Of a stretch of 6,824 bases of DNA, positions 1-5,493 are shown piece after piece (position 1 is the stretch's first letter; each line of letters opens with the position of its first letter). The notes under the pieces were generated by a model. It did not search any database. It was not told where the DNA came from and saw only the letters and a program-made list of their open reading frames with translations. Position numbers and translations under genes: made by a program. The DNA is from JAJISK01 sp046759865 (GTDB lineage: Archaea > Thermoplasmatota > Thermoplasmata > RBG-16-68-12 > JAJISG01), in contig JBHIDB010000060.1 of the NCBI GenBank assembly GCA_046759865.1, positions 1-6,824 on the forward strand. The letters are read 5' to 3'.

Positions 1-743
1 AGCCCGTCGCCGTCTTCATGATGGACAAGACGGAGCCCGGGACGTTCAACTTCCCGATCTTCCGCATGTTCGGGGATCCCTTCTGCTCGGCCGGCCTCGT
101 CATCGACACGGCCATGCACGAGGGCTTTCGCTTCGAGGTCTGGGACATCAAAGCCAACCGCCGGGTCTTCTTCGACTGCCCGGAGGACCTGTACGATCTC
201 CTCGCCTTCATCGGAACGAAGGGGCAATTCGTGATTAAGCGGGTCTACGCCCGGGCGGACCAAGTGGTCGAGGGGGAGGCGGTGGCCTGCGTGAGCACCG
301 ACAAGCTGGCCCACATCGCCGGCAAGTACGTGGGGAAGGACGACCCCGTGGCCGTGGTCCGATCCCAGTCGGGCCTCCCGGCCATGGGGGAGATCTTGGA
401 GGCGTGGTCCTGGCCCTTCCTGGCCGCCGGGTGGAACCGGGGGAGTCACAACGGCCCCGTCATCCCCATAACCCAGGAGAGCAACCGCGTCAGCCGCTTC
501 GACGGGCCGCCTCGCGTGTTCGGCCTGGGCTTCCAGGTCGGGGATGCAAAGCTCGTGGGACCCGTGGACCTCTTCGACGACCCGGCCTTCGATCCCGTCC
601 GACGGCAGGCCGCGGAGCTGGCCGACTACATGCGCCGCCACGGCCCCTTCGAGCCCCACCGGCTCCCCATGGACGAGATGGAGTACACCACGATGCCCCA
701 GCTCATGGCGAAAGTGAAGGACCGGTGGGAGGACGTGACTTAG
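1..743 (+). CDS. fbp: Fructose-1,6-bisphosphate aldolase/phosphatase, archaeal bifunctional type, 5' truncated by window
   Basis: This cytosolic gluconeogenic enzyme condenses dihydroxyacetone phosphate with glyceraldehyde 3-phosphate and then dephosphorylates the product to fructose 6-phosphate. The frame is open from base 3 to the TAG at 741-743; the first ATG, at 18, is internal. About 130 N-terminal residues are outside the window (family proteins are about 365-390 aa). Counting from the ATG at 18, the visible family motifs are DKTEPG (3-8), YVGKDDP (104-110), RGSH (141-144), RFDGPPR (160-166), GPVDLFDDPAFD (181-192), and RRHGPFEPHRLP followed by EMEYTT (206-225). From memory of the Sulfolobus tokodaii enzyme, Lys107 matches the Schiff-base lysine, Tyr104 the aldolase catalytic tyrosine, Asp108-Asp109 metal ligands and Tyr223 the phosphatase tyrosine; all are present, so the enzyme looks active. 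The tpi gene, for the preceding pathway step, lies 200 bases downstream. Identification is very secure; only the N-terminus is unseen. Confidence 0.96.
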   Translation, partial: PVAVFMMDKTEPGTFNFPIFRMFGDPFCSAGLVIDTAMHEGFRFEVWDIKANRRVFFDCPEDLYDLLAFIGTKGQFVIKRVYARADQVVEGEAVACVSTDKLAHIAGKYVGKDDPVAVVRSQSGLPAMGEILEAWSWPFLAAGWNRGSHNGPVIPITQESNRVSRFDGPPRVFGLGFQVGDAKLVGPVDLFDDPAFDPVRRQAAELADYMRRHGPFEPHRLPMDEMEYTTMPQLMAKVKDRWEDVT

Positions 744-752
744 GGCACACTC

Positions 753-905
753 CTACACGAACGCCGCGATTACCAGGACGATATTCAAGAGCGCCAGCAC
801 GAGCACGATCGATCGAATCTCCCTCAGCACCCCGGTGACATTCCGAAGTTCGTCAGCCTCCGCCAAGGGGCCCGGACCACGCAAAGCTTCATTCGGGCGG
901 CGCAC
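753..905 (-). CDS. Small tail-anchored membrane protein (50 aa), unknown
   Basis: I do not recognise this ORF. It starts with GTG at 905-903 and ends with TAG at 755-753. The first 32 residues or so are polar and charged (ADELRNVTG, then VLREIRS), followed by one hydrophobic segment at about residues 33-50 (SIVLVLALLNIVLVIAAFV) that runs to the very C-terminus. That is the layout of a tail-anchored protein with a short cytoplasmic amphipathic helix. It is the only hydrophobic coding-like reading of the gap between fbp and tpi. It converges on fbp with 9 bases between stops and is divergent from tpi. A weak TATA-like run (CTTTGAA on the minus strand, near 932-938) lies about 30 nt upstream. 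An alternative TTG start at 884 gives 43 aa and suits the CTTAAG at 914-919 better. Its size makes a chance ORF possible; the clean soluble-to-membrane partition favours a real gene. Confidence 0.45.
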   Translation of the reverse strand: MRRPNEALRGPGPLAEADELRNVTGVLREIRSIVLVLALLNIVLVIAAFV

Positions 906-913
906 CCCCGATG

Positions 914-919
914 CTTAAG
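914..919 (+). promoter_or_regulatory. TATA-like box of tpi, palindromic CTTAAG
   Basis: CTTAAG is centred about 26.5 nt upstream of the GTG at 943, the spacing expected of an archaeal TATA box for a leaderless transcript. The hexamer is its own reverse complement, so it could also serve the divergent small ORF if that starts at the internal TTG (884). Position and composition support the call; there is no experimental evidence. Confidence 0.5.
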
Positions 920-942
920 GCCGCGCGACCCTTCAAAGGCGT

Positions 943-1617
943 GTGAGAACCCCCCTCCTGATCCTCAATTTCAAGGCATACCCGGAGGCCGTGGGTCCTC
1001 GGGCCCTCGAACTCGCCGAAATCGCGGAGGAGCGGAGTGAGGAGACGGGAAAGGCCGTGGCAGTGGCCCCGTTTAGCGGCGACCTGGCACGCGTCGCGGA
1101 CCGCGTGGCTATCCCTGTGCTTGGTCAACACTGCGACGATGTGCCGGGAGGGAGTCAGACCGGGTGGATTCCGCCCGAAGCGCTGCAGGCCACCGGGGCG
1201 GTGGGAACCCTCCTTAACCACACAGAGAGGCCCCTCCCGGGACCTACGTTGCGCGCGACGGTGAGGCGCTGCCATGCGCTCGGCCTGGAGACAGTCGTCT
1301 GCGCGCACGACACGGCCGCGGCCAAGTTGGGGGCGGCCATCGGCCCGACGTTCCTGGCCGTCGAGCCTCCCGAGTTGATCGGGGGGACGGTCTCGGTTAC
1401 AACGGCCAATCCGCAGATCGTCCAGCGGACGGTGGAAGAGGTTGGATCAATCGACTCCGCCGTGCGCGTCCTCTGCGGGGCCGGCATCAAGACAGGAGAG
1501 GACGTCCGGAAAGCCCTGGAACTTGGGACGGAAGGGGTACTGCTCTCCTCCGGGGTGGTCAAGGCCCCAAGCCCAGGACGTGCCCTGGCAGAACTCCTCG
1601 CAGGTCTCGAAAGGTAG
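943..1617 (+). CDS. tpiA: Triosephosphate isomerase, archaeal short type
   Basis: This cytosolic enzyme interconverts dihydroxyacetone phosphate and glyceraldehyde 3-phosphate in glycolysis and gluconeogenesis. The protein is 224 aa, the usual length of archaeal TIMs (bacterial and eukaryal ones are about 250), so it is a single compact beta/alpha barrel. Active-site elements in order are LNFKAY with Asn9 and Lys11 (substrate binding), LLNHTE with catalytic His93, AVEPPELIGG with catalytic base Glu141 and flexible loop 6, and the phosphate-gripping CGAGI (178-182) and GVLLSSGVVKA (198-208). The GTG at 943 is chosen because it places the N-terminal strand and NFK motif at the correct family distance and sits about 26 nt after a TATA-like CTTAAG, implying a leaderless message. 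Its product feeds the adjacent aldolase/phosphatase. Nothing is missing. Confidence 0.97.
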   Translation: MRTPLLILNFKAYPEAVGPRALELAEIAEERSEETGKAVAVAPFSGDLARVADRVAIPVLGQHCDDVPGGSQTGWIPPEALQATGAVGTLLNHTERPLPGPTLRATVRRCHALGLETVVCAHDTAAAKLGAAIGPTFLAVEPPELIGGTVSVTTANPQIVQRTVEEVGSIDSAVRVLCGAGIKTGEDVRKALELGTEGVLLSSGVVKAPSPGRALAELLAGLER

Positions 1618-1634
1618 GCTGCCTGTACGCAGCC
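1617..1634 (+). terminator. Possible stem-loop directly after tpi
   Basis: GGCTGC (1617-1622) and GCAGCC (1629-1634) are perfect 6-bp arms around a 6-nt loop, beginning on the last base of the tpi stop codon. Only a short T run (1639-1641) follows, and that belongs to the next promoter. Archaeal termination depends mainly on T-tracts, so this may only be a 3' end structure or a chance hairpin. Confidence 0.25.
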
Positions 1635-1638
1635 GCCG

Positions 1639-1644
1639 TTTAAG
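1639..1644 (+). promoter_or_regulatory. TATA-like box of the PLD gene
   Basis: TTTAAG lies in a GC-rich spacer, centred about 25 nt before the ATG at 1666, again giving a leaderless or near-leaderless transcript. It suggests the PLD gene has its own promoter rather than depending only on read-through from tpi 48 bases upstream. Confidence 0.5.
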
Positions 1645-1665
1645 CGGGCCAAGACACCCGGATCC

Positions 1666-3621
1666 ATGTGGATCGGCGCGGTCTTGCTGGGGTTGCTGGC
1701 CCTCACGCCGGGCGCGTTAGGATCTCAGGCAGCGGCCGACGGGTTTGGTCTGGTTGTCCCTGAGAGGGACCACAGCTCCTCACACGACGAGGGAGAGAGG
1801 CTCCTCTCCCCCCTCCTCCTCGTCGAAGTCCTGGCCCACGCCCCGCGGGATAACGAATACGTGGTCATCGCCAACCCGGGATCGCGGGCGGTCAACCTGT
1901 CGGCATGGACCCTCACGGATGGGGAGGGATCGTGGACCTTCCCCGATGACTCACTTGTGCCGGGGAGGACCATCCTTCTGACACGGAATGCGACCGCCCT
2001 CTGGGAGGATGCGGGCCTGACGGCGGGCGGTTGTCTCGAGGGCTGTAACCAACCACTGACCGCTCGAGGTACCCTGGCCCTACGGAACCGGGGCGACGAG
2101 CTGGGGCTTCTCGACCCCATGGGCCGGTTGGTGGACGCGTACGCCTATGGGGACGTGTCCCCGGGCAATGGGTGGGTTGGCGAGGCAGCACCTGATCCTA
2201 GCCGGGGGCATCTCGCCCGTCGGAGATCAGCGGAGGATGGATGGCTGGACACCGACACTGCGACCGATTGGGCCTGGGATCGACCCTTCCGGTTGGGTCA
2301 GAGCCGACATCCCGCAGTATCCTTCGAGGACGTGGCCGTCATGCCCCTCCTCTCCCCCAATGATAGCCTGGAGGGCCTCCTTGCCATTCTCCGGACCGCC
2401 GCGGACCGGATCGACCTGGCCGGGTTTACTCTCACAAATCCCTCGGTGGTCGAGGCCCTCCAAGAGGCACTCCGTCGTGGGGTCCACGTGCATGTTGGGG
2501 TCGAGGGGAGTCCTCCAGGGGGCATCGGAATGGAAGGGGAACGCATCCTCGAGGAGCTCGGAGCCGCGGGGGCGCAGGTTCGCTTGATGGGTTCCCACGG
2601 TGAGGGATCGTGGCGACGTTACGCCCTCCATCACGCCAAGTACCTCCTCGTGGACGAGGCCTGGCTGGTCGTAGGCTCCGAGAACTTCTCCCCGAACGGC
2701 TACCCCACGGGGGCAGGGAACCGAGGGTGGGGCGTTGCGGTGCGTGATCCCACCCTGGCGGGCTGGTTCCGTGCGGTGATGCGAGAGGATTGGGACGTGA
2801 ACCGAAGTGACGTTCGTTCCCTTCCTGGGGCGACGCGCCCGGGTGGGGGAACGGCACCTCTGCAGAGCGCTTCTCCCTTTGCCCCCTCCCTCCCCCGAGC
2901 GGCGGTTACGGCGTTTCTTGGACCCGACCGCGCGGCCGGCGAGGAAGGCCTACTCCGAGTCCTCGCAAGCGCCCGGGCGGGCATTGACGTGGAACTCTTC
3001 TACCTGCGATGGTGGTGGGGGGAGCGTCTCAATCCCCTGGTGGCGGCCCTCCTTAGGGCGGCGGAAAGGGGGGTCGCGGTCCGCCTGCTGCTGGATGGCC
3101 AGCCCTACAACGTAGGAGGGGAGGAAGACAACGACGAGGCGGTCCGGCGGCTGAATCGAATGGCCGAGGAGGCAGGGCTCCCCCTCGAGGCACGGATCTT
3201 GCCAGGGGACCCCCACGGCGTGGTGAAGCTGCACAACAAAGGCCTCTTGGTCGATGGAGGGCGGGCCTGGATCTCGAGCATGAACTGGAACGTCCCCGGT
3301 GCGTACGCCAATCGGGAGGCAGCCCTCCTCGTCGAGTCACGGGAGGTCGCAGGAGTTTTCGCGGAGGCCTTCGAAGGGGATTGGCGCGCGGGAAAACGAC
3401 CGGGCGACGCCCTCCCCCCGGGGGCCTCGCTAGGCGACGGGCTCCTCTGGATCAGTCTGGGGAGCGGGGGAGCCGCCGCCGTCTGGTGGTGGCTCCTGAG
3501 AACCACAAAGCAACCTACTAATAAGCACCCTCGAAAGGCCAAAAGGTGGCGTCGGAGGTCCAAACGACCCAGCTCCCCATCTCGGCCGCGGAGATCGAGA
3601 AGTACGCGTACTGTCCGCTGA
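1666..3621 (+). CDS. Secreted, membrane-anchored phospholipase D-family protein with lamin-tail-like domain
   Basis: This is a predicted cell-surface phosphodiesterase or nuclease of 651 aa. The order is: N-terminal signal peptide (about 1-22, hydrophobic core AVLLGLLAL); lamin-tail-like beta domain at about 50-165 (VEVLAHAP, YVVIANPGSRAVNLSAWTL, LALRNRGDELGLLD) containing the protein's only two cysteines, Cys123 and Cys127; PLD domain 1 (about 225-375) with HAKYLLVD, His323, Lys325, Asp330, then GSENF; PLD domain 2 (about 412-575) with HNKGLLVD, His523, Lys525, Asp530, then SSMNWN; a C-terminal membrane helix at about 592-612; and an Arg/Lys-rich tail. Two complete HKD motifs imply an active pseudodimer. 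The signal plus C-terminal anchor place the catalytic part outside the cell and the basic tail inside. The substrate (lipid or nucleic acid) cannot be read from the sequence; lamin-tail domains often accompany secreted nucleases. The last 76 bases overlap the next gene. Confidence 0.9.
   Translation: MWIGAVLLGLLALTPGALGSQAAADGFGLVVPERDHSSSHDEGERLLSPLLLVEVLAHAPRDNEYVVIANPGSRAVNLSAWTLTDGEGSWTFPDDSLVPGRTILLTRNATALWEDAGLTAGGCLEGCNQPLTARGTLALRNRGDELGLLDPMGRLVDAYAYGDVSPGNGWVGEAAPDPSRGHLARRRSAEDGWLDTDTATDWAWDRPFRLGQSRHPAVSFEDVAVMPLLSPNDSLEGLLAILRTAADRIDLAGFTLTNPSVVEALQEALRRGVHVHVGVEGSPPGGIGMEGERILEELGAAGAQVRLMGSHGEGSWRRYALHHAKYLLVDEAWLVVGSENFSPNGYPTGAGNRGWGVAVRDPTLAGWFRAVMREDWDVNRSDVRSLPGATRPGGGTAPLQSASPFAPSLPRAAVTAFLGPDRAAGEEGLLRVLASARAGIDVELFYLRWWWGERLNPLVAALLRAAERGVAVRLLLDGQPYNVGGEEDNDEAVRRLNRMAEEAGLPLEARILPGDPHGVVKLHNKGLLVDGGRAWISSMNWNVPGAYANREAALLVESREVAGVFAEAFEGDWRAGKRPGDALPPGASLGDGLLWISLGSGGAAAVWWWLLRTTKQPTNKHPRKAKRWRRRSKRPSSPSRPRRSRSTRTVR
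3519..3524 (+). promoter_or_regulatory. TATA-like box of the Cas4-like gene, inside the PLD gene
   Basis: TAATAA is centred about 25 nt before the GTG at 3546, in an unusually AT-rich patch (about 3500-3545) of the PLD coding sequence. The patch encodes the polar residues just after the PLD membrane helix. Spacing fits a leaderless transcript starting at or just before the GTG, so the nuclease gene probably has its own promoter. Confidence 0.5.
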
Positions 3622-4562
3622 ACTGGTGGCTCTATCGGCAAGGAGTAGGAGCCGAGGGCGAGGAGACGGCGGAGGGCGAACGGAAGCACCGCCAGCTGGC
3701 CGAGGACCTCTTCCGCGTCCTCCGTCGGGAGTCCCGGGCCGCGGAGTGGGAGACGCTGGTCATGTACTTCGCCCTGGCCGCCTCCTTCGTGGCGGCGTTC
3801 GGGGTGACGCTCGTGGAGCAGCTCGACCTCCGCTTCGCCAGCATCTTCTCGGTTCTCGCCCTGATCTGGCTCCTGGCCGCCACCTTCCTCCTGTATCGGG
3901 CCGAGAGCGTGACAGTCCCTGCCGAACGGCTCGTTCAGGAACGCCTGATGGTCGTCTTCTCCATGGGAGCGACGCTGATTGGCCTCATGACCCTCTCCCT
4001 GTTTTATCTGCTGGACAACGCGGTAGCGAACATCCTAGAGATCGTTGCCCTGGTCTGGCTCGTCGGGGCCTCCTTCTTCCTGTACAAGTCCCTCGCCAGC
4101 GTCCGCGGAGCCCGGGAGCTGCGTGCCGCCCGGAACCTGGGGGAGGCTCCCATCGAGTACGTCGACGATCTCGCCGGTGAATCCCCGGTCCTGGAGTCCC
4201 CGACCCATGGCCTGAAGGGACGGCCAGACCTCATCCTCCGGAGCGACGGCGGTCTCATCCCGGTGGAGGTCAAGACGGGTCGCACGCCCCGGGGCCCCCT
4301 CTTCTCTCACATCCTCCAGGTGGCGGCGTATTGCCTATTGGTGGAAGACAGTTACGGGACCCGGCCCCCCTATGGCCTCCTCCGGTACGGGGAGACGGTC
4401 CACGAGATCGACTACACAGAGGAGCTGGAGGACCTCCTCCTCTCCAAGCTCGATGAGATGCGGGCCGTCGCCGTAGGGGGAGAGGCCCATCGGAACCACC
4501 ACCGGCGGGGGAAGTGCCTCCGCTGCTCCCGCCGTCACGCCTGCACCGAGCGACTCGCCTAG
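3546..4562 (+). CDS. Cas4/RecB-family (PD-(D/E)XK) iron-sulfur nuclease with four inserted transmembrane helices
   Basis: This 338-aa protein looks like a complete Cas4-type exonuclease split by a membrane insertion. N-terminal part: SAAEIEKYAYCPLNWW with Cys23, then EGERKH with His48 (metal ligand). Residues 71-181 hold four hydrophobic helices (about 71-90, 98-117, 135-156, 161-181). The catalytic core follows: GRPDLIL with Asp228, VEVKTGR with Glu241 and Lys243, and QVAAY with Gln258 and Tyr262. The C-terminus has CLRCSRRHAC (Cys324, Cys327, Cys333), which with Cys23 would bind a 4Fe-4S cluster. Family knowledge gives Mn/Mg-dependent cleavage of DNA ends. An even number of helices puts both nuclease halves on the same side, presumably cytoplasmic. 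The GTG at 3546 is chosen from the TATA spacing and because it precedes the conserved Cas4 N-terminus. There is no cas1, cas2 or array nearby, so it is a solo Cas4-like protein. The fold assignment is strong; the biological role is unknown. Confidence 0.88.
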   Translation: MASEVQTTQLPISAAEIEKYAYCPLNWWLYRQGVGAEGEETAEGERKHRQLAEDLFRVLRRESRAAEWETLVMYFALAASFVAAFGVTLVEQLDLRFASIFSVLALIWLLAATFLLYRAESVTVPAERLVQERLMVVFSMGATLIGLMTLSLFYLLDNAVANILEIVALVWLVGASFFLYKSLASVRGARELRAARNLGEAPIEYVDDLAGESPVLESPTHGLKGRPDLILRSDGGLIPVEVKTGRTPRGPLFSHILQVAAYCLLVEDSYGTRPPYGLLRYGETVHEIDYTEELEDLLLSKLDEMRAVAVGGEAHRNHHRRGKCLRCSRRHACTERLA

Positions 4563-4885
4563 TCCTTCGGCCGCCCTGGATTCCGCTCGCCGGAGACCTC
4601 TTCCAGACGATCTCGAATCTCCCGAACCTCCTCCCGCATGCGGAGCATCTCCTGCTCGAAGGGGGTGAACTCGGAGGAGGCGAAGATCCGGTGGGTCACG
4701 AAGACGCCGATGAACATGGCCCCGACGGCGCTGAGGACGGCCACAATCACAAAGGCCACGAGGAAGAGGATGGGGTCCGCGGCGAGGTCCGCGAGGGTGA
4801 TGATGCCACTGAGCTGGAGGACGAAGAGGACGAAGAGCGCGACGACGGCGATGATCCAGAGGACCGTCCACCAGTTCAGCCTCAC
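4559..4885 (-). CDS. Two-helix membrane protein with C-terminal coiled coil, unknown
   Basis: I do not recognise a family. The protein is 108 aa from the GTG at 4885-4883, with hydrophobic helices at about 7-27 and 38-62 and a highly charged C-terminal helix at about 74-100 (FEQEMLRMREEVREIRDRLEE) with heptad-like spacing, suggesting oligomerisation. Both termini are probably cytoplasmic. The GTG start is preferred over an upstream ATG at 4993 because the extension would be proline/arginine-rich out-of-frame reading of the preceding gene. It also creates a GTGA overlap with that gene's TGA (4884-4882), a classic sign of translational coupling. Its TAG is embedded in the same CTAG as the stop of the convergent Cas4-like gene. 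Its job is probably linked to the partner protein encoded upstream. Confidence 0.72.
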   Translation of the reverse strand: MRLNWWTVLWIIAVVALFVLFVLQLSGIITLADLAADPILFLVAFVIVAVLSAVGAMFIGVFVTHRIFASSEFTPFEQEMLRMREEVREIRDRLEEVSGERNPGRPKD

Positions 4886-5367
4886 GCCGCCGTCCTCCGT
4901 TCCATTAGGGTGGCGAACAGGGGGACGTTTTGAAGGTCCGGACCCGCGTAAACCCGGGGCGGGCTGCCGGACTCGAGGAGGCGAACGGTCCACCCATCCG
5001 ACGACTCCGTCGCCACGACGTCGAGGAGGACCTCGAACCTCTGCCCCAGACCATCCACGGCCCCGGCCTCCAGACGGAAGGAGGCCATGACATCTAGGGG
5101 GATGCGCTCCTCCAGGGCCATGGAGCGGCTGGCGTTCCGGAGAATGGGTTCCGGGCCGGGCGAGGGGGTCACTTCGATGAACAGTGCCTCGTACAGGTAG
5201 GTGCCCGAGAGACTGGTCACGAAGACGATGAGGCTCCCCTCATCGAAGTTTAGGATGATGCGGGGCAAGCTGGAGATGTCCTCTGGGGGCCCGATGAGAC
5301 GGGGGGTGACCACGACGAGCGTGAGGAGGAGGAGGAGGGTGGCGGCCATGAATGCGGGCTTGAGCAT
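4882..5367 (-). CDS. Signal-anchored extracytoplasmic protein (161 aa), unknown
   Basis: No family is recognised. The ATG at 5367-5365 opens a protein with an N-terminal hydrophobic segment at about residues 5-24 (FMAATLLLLLTLVVVT), either an uncleaved anchor or a signal peptide. A soluble region of about 135 residues follows, with alternating hydrophobic strands (RIILNF, SLIVFVTS, YEALFIEVT, RFEVLLDVVATE, WTVRLLES) that suggests a small beta-sandwich outside the membrane. There are no cysteines and no obvious catalytic motif. A TATA-like GTTTATC about 29 nt upstream of the ATG supports this start and a very short leader; the internal ATG at 5349 fits it less well. It is the first gene of a two-gene unit, coupled by a GTGA overlap to the membrane/coiled-coil protein. 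A physical partnership between an external domain and that two-helix protein is a reasonable inference. Confidence 0.78.
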   Translation of the reverse strand: MLKPAFMAATLLLLLTLVVVTPRLIGPPEDISSLPRIILNFDEGSLIVFVTSLSGTYLYEALFIEVTPSPGPEPILRNASRSMALEERIPLDVMASFRLEAGAVDGLGQRFEVLLDVVATESSDGWTVRLLESGSPPRVYAGPDLQNVPLFATLMERRTAA

Positions 5368-5392
5368 CCCTGCTCAGTATCGGAGAGCCCGA

Positions 5393-5399
5393 GATAAAC
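5393..5399 (-). promoter_or_regulatory. TATA-like box for the two-gene membrane-protein unit
   Basis: On the minus strand this reads GTTTATC, preceded by a purine-rich GAAAGG that could act as a BRE. It is centred about 29 nt upstream of the ATG at 5367, predicting transcription from a few bases before the start codon. Confidence 0.55.
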
Positions 5400-5439
5400 C
5401 TTTCAAACGGCCAGACCGGCCGGGCGGGTGAAAAGGGGC

Positions 5440-5467
5440 GGGGGCCCTGCGTGGCTGTCGGGCCCCC
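5440..5467. repeat. Perfect 8-bp inverted repeat (stem-loop)
   Basis: GGGGGCCC (5440-5447) and GGGCCCCC (5460-5467) are exact reverse complements around a 12-nt loop. The repeat sits between the regulator's stop codon and the next promoter on the minus strand. Transcribed leftwards it comes after a T7 run; transcribed rightwards it precedes A7, so it is not a bacterial-style intrinsic terminator in either direction. It may stabilise the 3' end or act in concert with the T-tract. Confidence 0.45.
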
Positions 5468-5474
5468 AAAAAAA
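5468..5474 (-). terminator. T7 tract terminator after the RHH gene
   Basis: Reading leftwards from the regulator's TGA (5496-5494), the minus strand shows C7 (5481-5475) and then T7 (5474-5468). A second CCCCTTTT follows at 5438-5431, beyond the stem-loop. Archaeal RNA polymerase terminates at T-rich runs on the non-template strand, so these are likely transcription ends separating the regulator from the membrane-protein unit. Confidence 0.5.
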
Positions 5475-5493
5475 GGGGGGGAGGTTATCGGAA

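Noticed and set aside
404..838. Plus-strand 144-aa open frame overlapping the end of fbp
   Set aside because: It is rich in Arg/Pro/Gly and has no recognisable motif, as expected of an out-of-frame reading of GC-rich coding DNA; the fbp frame carries the conserved motifs.
3105..3689. Minus-strand 194-aa open frame opposite the PLD C-terminus
   Set aside because: It has no family resemblance, and the opposite strand contains the second HKD motif in frame. Long antisense ORFs are common at this GC content.
3546..4562. A CRISPR-Cas adaptation module around the Cas4-like gene
   Set aside because: No repeat-spacer array, Cas1, Cas2 or effector is visible anywhere in the window; Cas4-like nucleases often occur alone.
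4335..4871. Minus-strand 178-aa open frame across the Cas4-like 3' end and the coiled-coil membrane gene
   Set aside because: Low-complexity Arg/Pro/His/Gly composition. It is a shadow of two genes whose frames show membrane helices and catalytic motifs.
4886..4993. N-terminal extension of the coiled-coil membrane protein to the ATG at 4993
   Set aside because: The added residues are Pro/Arg-rich and lie over the preceding gene in a different frame. The GTG at 4885 gives a membrane helix at the N-terminus and a translational-coupling overlap.
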